In this document: in pieces, positions 35,062 to 45,964 of the stretch
Layout: the number at the start of each line of letters is the position of its first letter
Numbering within the stretch: the first letter of the stretch is position 1
Source of the DNA: Aquarana catesbeiana
Lineage: Eukaryota; Chordata; Amphibia; Anura; Ranidae
Assembly (NCBI RefSeq): GCF_042186555.1
Contig: NC_133328.1
Coordinates: forward strand, 334,229,539 to 334,293,538
Reading direction: 5' to 3'
DNA: 64,000 nt
Position numbers and translations under genes: made by a program
Notes under the pieces: generated by a model
The model's database searches: none
What the model saw: the letters and a program-made list of their open reading frames with translations, nothing else
Told to the model about the DNA's origin: nothing

Positions 35062-35509
35062 AGTGGCTGTAAACCGTTACATACCACTTTTACCTACAGG
35101 TAAGCCTATAATAAGGCTTACATGTAGGTACTGGAAATATCTCCTAAACCTTCATGGTTTAGGAAATATTTATCATATACACTTGTGCTGACATCATCGG
35201 TGCATGCGCACTGAAGAAAGCGCATGGTTGTGCCATTTATACAGGGCCCATGCCGTGACCGTCGTGTCCCGCGCGCATGCGCATGAGTGATGTCATGCTA
35301 CTCCGGCCCGTCACAGAGCCGGTGTCTGCAGCCCCGGAAGGAAGAGTGGAGAAGATGCTTCCACCAGCGGGGACATCGGGGACATTGCAGGCTTTGTTTG
35401 CAGGTAAGTGGCACATAATGGGCTAGTATGCAATGCATACTAGCCCATTATGCTTTTACTTTTCAGGGAACAAAATAGGAAGTAAAACTCATTAGGTTTT
35501 ACTTCCTCT
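35062..35509. mobile_element. TTAA-flanked MITE 2
   Basis: TTAA at 35058-35061 and 35510-35513; imperfect TIRs AGTGGCTGTAAACC and GGTTTTACTTCCTCT. Contains a perfect hairpin AATGGGCTAGTATGCA / TGCATACTAGCCCATT at about 35417-35450. Confidence 0.7.
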
Positions 35510-35513
35510 TTAA

Positions 35514-36295
35514 AGTAGAATTATAGGCAACATTTATTTTCCATTTTGGATAGAGCAAGGGAGGGACAGTTGTTTTTTTTTTTTGTCTTTTGCCATCTGT
35601 GTCCCAATTGGAAGATGTATTACTTTTTTGGGGACAATCCCACATTTGGGAAAGACAGCAATAAATGCCTGCCAGGTGTTCTAATCCACCTCCACTCTAT
35701 CCAAAAGTAAAAAAAAAATCCTTTAGTTATTCTTTAGGTAAATCAACTCCAATGATTTAGATATTTCCATATTTAGATTCTATGCATTACTGTTAAGAGA
35801 ACGTATCCAAAAATGTAGAAACTACTCAAAATTGCCTATTATATTTTTACATTTCTTAAATACTGCATGCCTGGACCACTACTTAAATACTGCATGCATT
35901 TATTTATTTATTTCATTCCGTAAATTTAATTTAACGCCTTTTCATGTGGTATTTACCAAGCGTTTTGCAGTAAATACCCCAAAAATGGTCTATTGTATTG
36001 ACAGTTTCAGGATTGCATGTTATATTTAGGTAAAATGTGTCCTGACACCTAAATATCTTATGCAAGTTTATTCTGTAAATGGAGCCCAGTATGTTTAGCT
36101 GATATCTATTTTTTGTGACATATCTACTGTGTTGTATATATGGAGTGTGTATTTTTGTTGGATTTTTACTGTTTAGTTATGTGTCAATCGTAGATGCCAT
36201 ACAGGGATATAACTGCATATACTAAATTAATTTATGTCCATTTTGGCTTTGATACACACATGATCATATTTTATGCATTTGTAACCTATTTTGGC
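35514..36295. other. No gene seen
   Basis: AT-rich, no recognisable ORF or repeat structure beyond a short duplicated AAATACTGCATGC (about 35858 and 35886). Confidence 0.4.
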
Positions 36296-36299
36296 TATT

Positions 36300-37135
36300 T
36301 AACCACTTCCCGACCGGCTCACGTACATACACGTCGGCAGCCCTGCACAAAATGACATACAGGTACGTCGGCTCCTTTTAGAGCCTTAGCAGGTATGCTG
36401 CACGGTGGGGGACCCAATGCGTGTGGCCGGCAGTCGGGATGACCACCGGCCACCCGCAATCGTGGGCAGAGAAAGAATGGGGATCTGTGTGTGTAAACAC
36501 ACAAATCCGTGTTCTGTCAGGAGAGGAGACACAGATTGTGTGTTCCTATTAGTTAGGAACAGTGATATGTCTCCTCCTCTAGTCAATCCCATCCCCCCAC
36601 AGTTAGAACACACACTGAGGGAACACATTTAACCGCTTGATCGCCACCCTAGTGTTAACCCCTTCCCTTATACAGTAATCAGTGGCTATTTTTAGCTCTG
36701 ATTGCTGTATAAATGTCAATGGTCCCAAAAAAGTGTCAAAAGTGTTTGATCTGTCTGCCACAATGTCACAGTCCCGATAAAAATTGCTGATCGCCGCCAT
36801 TACTAGTAAAAAAAATTAAAAATAATAAAAATGCCATAAAACTATCCCCTATTTTGTAGACACTATAACTTTTGCGCAAACCAATCATAATATGCTTATT
36901 GTGATTTTTTTTTACTAAAAATATGAGGAGGAATATATATCGGCCTAAACTGATGAAGAAATTTGTTGAAAAAAATTTTTGGGATATTTATTATAGCAAA
37001 AACTAAAAAATATTGTTTTTTTTTTTTCAAAATTGTCGCTCTCTTTTTGTTTATAGCGAAAAAAAAATGCAGACATGATCAAATACCACCAAAGAAAAGC
37101 TCTATTTGTGGAAAAAAAGGACATCATAGCAAAAA
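36300..37135. repeat. Dispersed repeat A, copy 2 (inverted relative to copy 1)
   Basis: Starts AACCACTTCCCGACCGG, a start also resembled at 40875 (AACTACTTGTCAACCGG). Aligns in reverse with 1200-1920. No coding content. Confidence 0.8.
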
Positions 37136-37181
37136 ATGGTCAGGTCAGGAAGGGGGCAAATCAACTAGAATTGGTTATATA

Positions 37182-37183
<2 letters not shown>

Positions 37184-37238
<55 letters not shown>

Positions 37239-37281
37239 TATATACATATACATATATATACATATATATACATATATATAC

Positions 37282-37322
<41 letters not shown>

Positions 37323-37374
37323 CATATACATACATACATATTTTATATATATTTTATATATATATATATATATA
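37184..37374. repeat. (TA)n/(TATACA)n microsatellite
   Basis: About 190 bp, TA then TATACA higher-order pattern. Translates as YIYI in several frames; not a gene. Confidence 0.95.
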
Positions 37375-38198
37375 TGTCACGGAACGTCCCACACTCCACT
37401 TGAGTGCTTCCGTCAGTATACTACTTCCTCCCAGTCTGGACACAGATATCAGATATTCCAACCGCTCCCAAGCATAAAATAAGGTGACACTTGTTTCACT
37501 GCTAACATGGACTAACTTTTTATTTGAGATCTCACACAAATATATACAGCAGGATGACTAAAAGCTAACCTAATTAACATGAGCTAATTATCTAATCCTT
37601 TATCCAGCCTAGGTGACTAAGAGACATGACCTTTTAGAACAGACTTGTGGTCACCGAGCTTCACACAGTACATTATACATTATCATAAGTACAACCACAG
37701 GACATTTTCTCACAATAGCAGGAGCTAATTACAATTAACAATACAAACAGTGATCTCACCCCCTCCTCAGCCTAGTCATCAACAAACTATAGTAGGAGTA
37801 GACTGTTCGTCTTCTAGCCATTGACTATTCAATACACATTACCATAAACATCAACACAGGGTTAATTAGAACAAACAACAATGTGTGGAATACCCTTAGA
37901 ACCTGTGGTGAGCCAGACTAGACTCATTTACATTAAGCATGTTATAGCAGACATCAGACAGGTGAGTGGAGTTGATATTAGCATCTCCTCACAATATGTG
38001 TCCCAACAGTATGACTCAGTCACTATTGCTAATATGGCAAATACAGGGTCCCCAGAGTCTGTGTGTCCTGGGGGACACGGACCCGAAGCTAAAGTAACAA
38101 CACCTCAAGGGTACCCCAAATGCCAGAGCCCATAATCTGTAGGCAAGAGGCTCACAGTCAGTCCCCTCCAACAGCCTCTGTCCCGGGTGAGTCTGTCA
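37375..38198 (-). mobile_element. Probable solo LTR
   Basis: 824-bp segment starting TGTCACGG and ending GTCTGTCA (TG...CA), lying cleanly inside TA-rich DNA. On the minus strand an AATAAA (complement 37519-37524) falls in the 3' third, as expected for an LTR. The target duplication cannot be read in TA repeats. No internal gag or pol. Alternative: unknown non-coding element. Confidence 0.45.
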
Positions 38199-38275
38199 CT
38201 ATATATATCTATATATATCTATATATATATATCTATATATATAGATATATATAGATATATATATATAAAATATAT
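38199..38275. repeat. TA/TATC-rich microsatellite
   Basis: Continuation of the TA-rich target around the LTR candidate. Confidence 0.9.
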
Positions 38276-39235
38276 ATGCCTCTTGATGGCACATTTAAAG
38301 CCCCTTCTTGTCTGCAGCCCATATGGGTAGGAGGTGTTTTGTCTGTTTTCTAATTTAGGGATGGTACCTATGGATCAACATGAGAAAGGATAGGATGAGC
38401 TCACCTTTTTTGAGTCTCTGGGCATTTAATTTTTTGGTGGTTGACACCATATAGCGAGGGCATGCTTTACTTCGGGGGTCGATCGTGGTCCACCTGTCGA
38501 CCACGAACAGGTTCCTGCACCGTCGACCCCCCGCCTTCTAGGTGCCGGTCTTTGACTTCCTCCTAACCTCCACCGCAGCTCTGCCATGCTTTCTGTGTCC
38601 TGGTTGCAGGCTCTTTCTCCCTCCTGCCTCCAGCCTCTTCCGTTACTCCATCGCGCCGCCTGTGTCCCGGTCCCAGGCTCTCTCTCCCTCCTGCCTCCAG
38701 CCTCCTTGGCAGCTCCACCACACCTTCTGTGTCCTGGTCCCAGGCTCTCTCTCCCTCCCACCTCCAGCCTCCTCAGCGGCTGTTATCAGTGACCAGCACA
38801 GACCGGGAAGAAGCACAGCTCGGGACTGAGGACAGGGGAAGGACCCGGACAAATTTTAAGTTAAACAGCTGGTGATTGATTGCTAGGACACAGGGTGGTC
38901 TTAAGCAACCAATTACCAACTTGCTAATATGACAATTGACTCTGCCAGCTCCCGCCCTAAGCACCTCTGTGCTGCCTCCCAGTCTCCTGCGGAAATGGGT
39001 AAGACACTGCTATGGGAGGCAAGGGGGGGGCAGAAGTTACTGCTATGGGGGGTGATGGGGCAAAAGAACACTGTTATGGGCAGGGTCACACCCATAGCAG
39101 TGTCCTCTACCACCCTTCACATCACCCCCCCAAATGCAGCGTAAGTTTGAAGAGGCATGGGATTATGAGTCCTCTGGGTCACTAAGGATGACATTGTCAG
39201 GAACTACCTCCCTCTAGCCACATACAACTCCATGG
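38276..39235. other. Repeat-like stretch with about 78-bp tandem repeat, no gene
   Basis: 38545-38780 holds three copies of a unit with GTGTCCTGGTCCCAGGCTCT and CCTGCCTCCAGCCTC; open frames across it are fortuitous. 38465-38530 forms a GTCGA-rich inverted structure. 39010-39110 has short GCTATGGG repeats. Confidence 0.6.
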
Positions 39236-39239
39236 GTTT

Positions 39240-40855
39240 ATGGGGACTGAAAACCATCCCTTGAAGACTGCTGCATGTTATCCTCTACATCCATGCTGAC
39301 ACAATCCTCCTCATCTTCCTCCTGTGTGTTTGGTGGCCCCGCAGGAATGGAATCTGCAATAAGGGGGCCTTGAGAGGAAAGGAAGTCCTCCTCTTCCTCC
39401 TGCTGTTCTGCCTCAAGTGCCCTGTCCATGATTCCATGAAGTGTGTACTCCAGCAGGAAGACTAGACAGGAGGAAAGTGCCACTCATGCATGCATTATCG
39501 CTGCTCAACATCCTTGTGGCCTCCTCCAATGGTGACAGGACAGTGCATGCGTCCTTAATCAGTAGCCACTGGCGTGGCAAAAAGAAGCCATGCTCCCCTG
39601 AGCCTGGCCTGGGCCATACTCACACAGGTACTCATTGATGGCCCTCTGATGTGTGTGCAGCCACTGCAGCATTGCCAATGTTGAGTTCCACCTAGTGGGC
39701 ATGTCACAAATAAGGTAGTTGGTGGGCAGGTTGAATTCCCGTTGAATGTCAGCCAGCCGAGCACTGACATTGTATGACCACCGGAAATTACCACAGACTT
39801 TTATGGCCTGCCTCAGAAGATCTTGTAAGCCTGGATACCTGATCAAGAAATGCTGCACCACCAAATTCAGGACATGTGCTAAGCATAGAACATGTGTCAA
39901 GTGTCCCTGTCGGAGAGCAGAGAGAAGATTGGTGCCATTGTTGCATACAACCATTCCTGGCTGAAGCTGGCATGGCGTCAACCACCTCTGAGCCTGCCCC
40001 TGCAGAGCAGACAGAATCTCTGGCCTAGTATGGCTCCTGTCCCCTAAGCAGACCAACTCAAGCACCACATGGCATCTTTTTGCCTGACTGCTTGTGTAGC
40101 CTCTTGAATGCTTATGGAGTACTGCTGGTCCAGAGGACAAATCTGCAGAAGAGGCCATAGAGGAAGAGGGCGTGGAGGAGAGAGCTGTGGCAGAATCACC
40201 ACTAGCATTTTGTAGGCGTGGTGGCGGAAAAAGCTCCAACAATACTGAACCCTGTTCTGCATCCTCCCCAGCTGCCAGAAGAGTTACTCAGTGTGCCGTG
40301 AAGGAAAGGTGACGTCCCTGCCCATGCCTGCTGGACCATGAGTCAGTGGTAATATGCACCTTACTGCTGACCGCCCTGTCCAACGAGGCCAAAACATTGC
40401 CTTCCACATGCTGGTAGAGAGCCGGAATGGCCTTCCATGAAAAGAAATGGCCTCCTCCAATGGTGACAGGACAGTGCATGCATCCTTAATCAGTAGCCAC
40501 TGGTGTGGCAAAAAGAAGCCAAGCTCCCCTGAGCCTGTCCTGGTGCCATACTCACACAGGTACTCATTGATGGCCCTCTGCTGTGTGTGTAGCCACTGCA
40601 GCATTGCCAATGTTGAGTACCACCTGGTGGGCATGTCACAAATAAGGCGGTTGGTGGGCAGGTTGAATTCCCCTTGAATGTCAGCCAGCCGAGCACTGGC
40701 ATTGTATGACCACAGGAAATTACCACAGACTTTTCTGGCCTGCCTCAGAAGATCTTGTAAGCCTGGGTAGCTGGTCAAGAAATGCTGCACCACCAAATTC
40801 AGGATGCATGCTAAGCATAGAACATGTGTCAAGTGTCCCTGTCAGAGGGCAGAGA
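39240..40855 (-). pseudogene. hAT transposase, decayed and internally duplicated
   Basis: Minus strand. From 40480 down: ALYQHVEGNVLASLDRA, VHITTDSWSSRHGQG and LSFTAHW (N-terminal RNase H-fold start, first catalytic D in TTDSW), then a 227-codon open block (40242-39559) with LELVCLGDRSHT, VVCNNGTNLLSAL (D-to-N at the second catalytic position of the usual DNG motif), HVLCLAHVLNLVVQHFL, and CDMPTRWNSTLAMLQWL. A C-terminal piece to 39240 is acidic. A segment of about 405 bp is duplicated: 40449-40855 repeats 39520-39925. The hATC dimerisation region and TIRs are not seen. Inactive. Confidence 0.87.
39520..40855. repeat. Direct duplication within hAT (offset about 930 bp)
   Basis: 39520-39925 and 40449-40855 are about 95% alike by eye (both begin CCTCCTCCAATGGTGACAGG and end near TGTCCCTGTC). 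Confidence 0.88.
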
Positions 40856-40869
40856 GAATTTCCCCCCAT

Positions 40870-41165
40870 TTTTATATATTAACTACTTGTCAACCGGGCC
40901 ATAGCCGAATGACGGCTACAGCACGGTTGGCTAATTCTGGCAGGGCGTACAATGACGTCCTCCCAGAGTCGCACTTCCCACATGCCCCCTGGGGTGTGCA
41001 CCCGGGAATGTCCATGACCGTCGGGTCCTTGGGACCCAGCACGTCACGGAACGGGGTAAAGGGCCAATGACAGTGGCCCTTTACCACGTGATCACTCCCT
41101 CCAATGACAGAGTGATCACTTGTCAACAAACCAGAGCTTAAGGCTGGATCTGAAGTGCCCACAGC
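40870..41165 (+). repeat. 5' part of composite repeat B
   Basis: Starts AACTACTTGTCAACCGGGCC, resembling the start of repeat A copy 2 (36300). Contains TTTACCACGTGATCACT and a TGATCACTTGTCAAC repeat. Leads directly into the minisatellite. Confidence 0.6.
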
Positions 41166-42203
41166 ACTGATCTGTGCCCATCCATGGCTCATCCATGCTC
41201 ATTCATGCTCATCCATGTGCATCTATGGCTCATCCATGCCCAACCATGGCTTATTCATGTCCATCCGTGGATCATTCATGCCTCATTCATGGTTCATTCA
41301 TGCCCATCCATGGCTCATTCATGCTCATCCATGGCTCATTCATGTCCATCAATTGGCTCATTCATGCCTCAGTCATGGCTCATTCATGCTTATCCATGGC
41401 TCATTAATGCTCATCCATGCCACGCCGGTGCCCACTCATGCCTCCTTCATCCTTATCCATGCCACATCAATGCTCATCCGTGCCTATCCATGCTACATCA
41501 GTGCCCATACATGCCACATCAGTGCTCATTCATGCCACTTCTGTGCTCATCGGTGCCTCATCCATGCCACATCAGTGCTCATCCATGCCACATCCATGCT
41601 ACATCCATGCCACATCCATGCCACACCAGTGCTCATCTGTGCCACATCCATGCTACATCAGTGCTTATCCGTGCCACATCAGTGCTCATCCATGCCACAT
41701 CAGTTCTCATCCATGCCACATCCATGCCACATCAGTGCTCATCCATGCCACATCAGTACTCATCCGTGCCACATCCATGCCACATCAGTGCTTACCCGTG
41801 CCACATCCATGCTACATCAGCACTCATCCATGCCACATCAGTTCTCATCCATGCCACATCCATGCAACATCAGTACTCATCCATGCCACATCAGTACTCA
41901 TCCATGCCACATCAGTGCTCATCTGTGCCACAAACATGCCACACCAGTGCTCATCCATGCCACATCAGTACTCATCCATGCCACATCAGTTCTCATCAGT
42001 GCCACATGCATGCCACATCAGTGCTTATCTGTGCCACATCAGTACTCATCTGTGCCACATCCATGGCTCATTCATGCCCCATTCATGGCTCATTCATGCT
42101 CATCCACAGCTTATTCATGCCCATCCATGGTTCATTCATGTCCACCCATGGCTCATTCATGCCTAATTCATGGCTCATTCATGCTCATCCATGGCTCATT
42201 CAT
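41166..42203 (+). repeat. Minisatellite (CATCCATGCCACATCAGTGCT), left block
   Basis: Degenerate mixture of 9-, 12- and 21-bp units: ATGGCTCATTC, CATCCATGCCA, CACATCAGTGCT. All three plus-strand frames stay open for most of its length (translations such as HPCHISAHPCHI and SMPHQCSSMPHQ), because all units are close to multiples of three and lack TAA/TAG/TGA. Not a protein gene. Confidence 0.92.
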
Positions 42204-43927
42204 ATTGAGAATGATAGAAGGGTTTGGCGCTGTTCCTTTTGGTTGGATAATTCCCTACCTTCATATAGGTTACTAAATGCAAATTAAAAATATATAAATT
42301 CCTAGGTGCACCGTGCATATGTCAAATAAATATTCTGCTACAATATTGTACAATCATAGGTGATACATAGACATTGGATATATACCTCAAATATAGTGGT
42401 ATTGAAGAAGGGAGTGGGGGGGGGGGAGAAGGGAAAAAAAAGGGGGGGGGGAGGGGAGGGGAAGGAAGGTGGATGGAGGGTGTAGGTGGGGGGAGGGGGA
42501 GGTGTAGGAGATCTGCTCCTGAGAAAAAAATTGGCAATATCAAGATAAAGTGCAAACGTGCTAGTGAAATTCAAAAAAATCCTTATATGTGATACACTTG
42601 TTGTCAAATTCTTTAGTATGTCTCTTATGCAATTTCTTGTGCTGTTACGGTGATAATCCTTCACTTATAATATATCCTTGCTCTGAAAGTGCAGCCACTC
42701 ACCAGATCACTTCACCCCTGCGGGGGTAGTAGGCAGTTACAGTTTTTACGCCACTGTACAGCGATCGCTGGCGGGCTCAGGTTCGTGGTATATCATATGT
42801 AAAGAGAGAGGGAGTGCCCATAGCGTAAAATTGCTTTAAAAAGTTTTATTACACAAAATAGAAGGGTACTCACACTTTTACAATGAAAATCAAGCGAAAT
42901 GGTAAAAAACGTCAAAAACGTCACAAATGTCCTTCAGCGCTGGTACAGGAGGTGATGTTTGGGAAGCACAGATTAGGCCACGCCCTACGCGTTTCGTCGT
43001 TAGGACGTCTACGGGAGCGTCCTAACGACGAAACGCGTAGGGCGTGGCCTAATCTGTGCTTCCCAAACATCACCTCCTGTACCAGCGCTGAAGGACATTT
43101 GTGACGTTTTTGACGTTTTTTACCATTTCGCTTGATTTTTATTGTAAAAGTGTGAGTACCCTTCTATTTTGTGTAATAAAACTTTTTAAAGCAATTTTAC
43201 GCTATGGGCACTCCCTCTCTCTTTACATATGATATACCACGAACCTGAGCCCGCCAGCGATCGCTGTACAGTGGCGTAAAAACTGTAACTGCCTACTACC
43301 CCCGCAGGGGTGAAGTGATCTGGTGAGTGGCTGCACTTTCAGAGCAAGGATATATTATAAGTGAAGGATTATCACCGTAACAGCACAAGAAATTGCATAA
43401 GAGACATACTAAAGAATTTGACAACAAGTGTATCACATATAAGGATTTTTTTGAATTTCACTAGCACGTTTGCACTTTATCTTGATATTGCCAATTTTTT
43501 TCTCAGGAGCAGATCTCCTACACCTCCCCCTCCCCCCCACCTACACCCTCCATCCACCTTCCTTCCCCTCCCCTTCCCCCCCCCCCTTTTTTTCCCTTCT
43601 CCCCCCCCACTCCCTTCTTCAATACCACTATATTTGAGGTATATATCCAATGTCTATGTATCACCTATGATTGTACAATATTGTAGCAGAATATTTATTT
43701 GACATATGCACGGTGCACCTAGGAATTTATATATTTTTAATTTGCATTTAGTAACCTATATGAAGGTAGGGAATTATCCAACCAAAAGGAACAGCGCCAA
43801 ACCCTTCTATCATTCTCAATATATCTTAGCTGTCCCCATTTAGGGTGACTGCTTGTTGGGAGGCAGCAGTTCCAAACTTCACCAAATAAGCCTTTACTTC
43901 CACTGCGCGGGTTCACCATCCCTTTAC
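42204..43927. mobile_element. PLE-derived foldback C, 1.7 kb
   Basis: Palindrome 42204-43822 with axis near 43012, plus unpaired tail 43823-43927. Flanked by ATGGCTCATTCAT at 42191-42203 and 43928-43940 (possible 13-bp target duplication within the minisatellite). Arms contain G-rich/C-rich tracts (42417-42500, 43525-43615), an outward AATAAA (43174 and mirror) and, beside the axis, CGACGAAACGCGTAGGGCG. No protein-coding content. Confidence 0.78.
43018..43042 (+). ncRNA. Half of a hammerhead-like motif at axis of foldback C
   Basis: CGTCCTAACGACGAAACGCGTAG-type sequence: the GAAACGCGTA half is intact, but the CTGATGA half is not seen because the palindrome axis lies where it should be. The mirror copy is at 42983-43007 on the minus strand. 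Confidence 0.35.
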
Positions 43928-45532
43928 ATGGCTCATTCATGCTTATCCATGGCTCATTAATGCTCATCCATGCCTCATCCATGCCACATCGGTGCCCACT
44001 CATGCCTCATTCATGCTTATCCATGCCACATCAGTGCTCATCCGTGCCCATCCATGCTACATCAGTGCCCATACATGTCACATCAGTGCTCATTCATGCC
44101 ACTTCTGTGCTCATCCATGCCTCATCCATGCCACATCAGTGCTCATCCATGCCACATCAGTGCTCATCCATGCCACATCCATACTACATCCGTGCCACAT
44201 CCATGCCACACCAGTGCTTATCTGTGCCACATCCATGCCACATCAGTTCTCACCCATGCCACATCCATGCTACATCAGCACTCATCCATGCCACATCAGT
44301 TCTCATCTGTGCCACATCCATGCCACATCAGTACTCATCCATGCCACATCAGTACTCATCCATGCCACATCAGTGCTCATCTGTGCCACAAACATGCCAC
44401 ACCAGTGCTCATCCGTGCCACATCAGTTCTCATCCATGCCACATCATTTCTCATCCGTGCCACATCCATGCCACATCAGTGCTCATCCATGCCACATCAG
44501 TACTCATCCGTGCCACATCCATGCCACATCAGTGCTCACCCGTGCCACATCCATGTTACATCAGCACTCATCCATGCCACATCAGTTCTCATCCGTGCGA
44601 CATCCATGCCACATCAGTACTCATCCATGCCACATCAGTACTCACCCATGCCACATCAGTGCTCATCTGTGCCACAAACATGCCACATCAGTGCTTATTT
44701 GTGCCACATCAGTACTCATCTGTGCCACATCCATGTCACATCCATGGCTCATTCATGCCTCATTCATGGCTCATTCATGCTCATCCACGGCTTATTCATG
44801 CCCATCCATGATTCATTCATGTCCACCCATGGCTCATTTATGTCTCATTCATGGCTCATTCATGCTCATCCATGGCTCATTCATGCTTATACATGGCTCA
44901 TTAATGCTCATCCATGCCTCATCCATGCCACATTGGTGCCCACTCATGCCTCATTCATGCCTCTTCAGTGCTCATCCGTGCCCATCCATGCTACATCAGT
45001 GCCAATACATGTCACATCAGTGCTCATTCATGCCACTTCTGTGCTCATCCATGCCACATCAGTGCTCATCCATGCCACATCAGTGCTCATCCATGCCACA
45101 TCCATACTACATCCGTGCCACATCCATGCCACACCAGTGCTTATCTGTGCCACATCCATGCCACATCAGTGCTTATCCGTGCCACATCAGTGCTCATTCA
45201 TGCCACATCAGTTGTCATCCGTGCCACATCCATGCCACATCAGTACTCATCCATGCCACATCAGTGCTCATCTGTTCCACATACATGCCATATCAGTGCT
45301 CATCTGTGCCACATCAGTGCTCATCCATGCCACATCAGTTCTCATCTGTGCCACATCCATGCCACATCAGTGCTTATCTGTGCCACATCAGTGCTCATCC
45401 GTGCCACACCCATGTCACATCAGTGCCCATCTGTGTCAAATCCATGCCACATCAGTTCTCACCCATGCCACATCAGTTCTAATCTGTGCCACATCCATGC
45501 CACTACATGCTCCTCAATGCCTCACAAAAGTG
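43928..45532 (+). repeat. Minisatellite, right block
   Basis: Same units as 41166-42203, including long segments nearly identical between the two blocks and within this block (internal duplication around 43928-44240 and 44875-45160). Open in all plus frames (longest more than 500 codons); judged non-coding. Confidence 0.92.
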
Positions 45533-45960
45533 TAATATTTAATGTATGCCCCTAGAACACCTGATTGTGCTCCCTGCATGTTGGGCCTCTGTATGTGGCC
45601 AGGCTGTGGAAAAGTCCCACACATGTGGTATCGCCATAATCACAAGGAGTAGCAGAATATATTTATATATTTTGGGGTGTCATTTTTGCTATGTACATGC
45701 TATGTGTTAGAAATATCTTATATATGGACAACATGGACAACTTTGTGTTTGCGTTTTCATTTTTTTTCCACATTTTTCAAGAACTTATATGTGGCCAGGG
45801 TGTGTAAACAACTCACACATGTGGTATCGGTGGTAATTGCAAGTATGCATATGCTGTGTGTGAGAAACAACCTGTTAATATGACAATTTTGTGAAAAAAA
45901 AAACCCATAAAAAAATCAATTTTCAGTGATTGGCACCATAGCTTATAGACTCTATTACTT
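45533..45960 (+). repeat. 3' part of composite repeat B
   Basis: Contains two diverged copies of a TATGTGGCCAGG...CACACATGTGGTATCG unit (about 45592 and 45788), about 196 bp apart. Adjoins the truncated L1 at about 45965. Confidence 0.65.
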
Positions 45961-45964
45961 TCAC

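Noticed and set aside
41155..42276. 373- and 367-codon overlapping plus-strand ORFs
   Set aside because: Entirely inside a degenerate minisatellite; three frames open at once, peptides are permutations of the same H/P/C/S/M repeat, and one runs out into the PLE foldback.
42322..43702. Two mirror-image 108-113-codon ORFs with PPPP runs
   Set aside because: They are the same sequence read on both strands of foldback C; the palindrome makes any ORF appear twice.
43939..45555. 521-, 496- and 290-codon plus-strand ORFs
   Set aside because: Same minisatellite; overlapping open frames and no sequence complexity.
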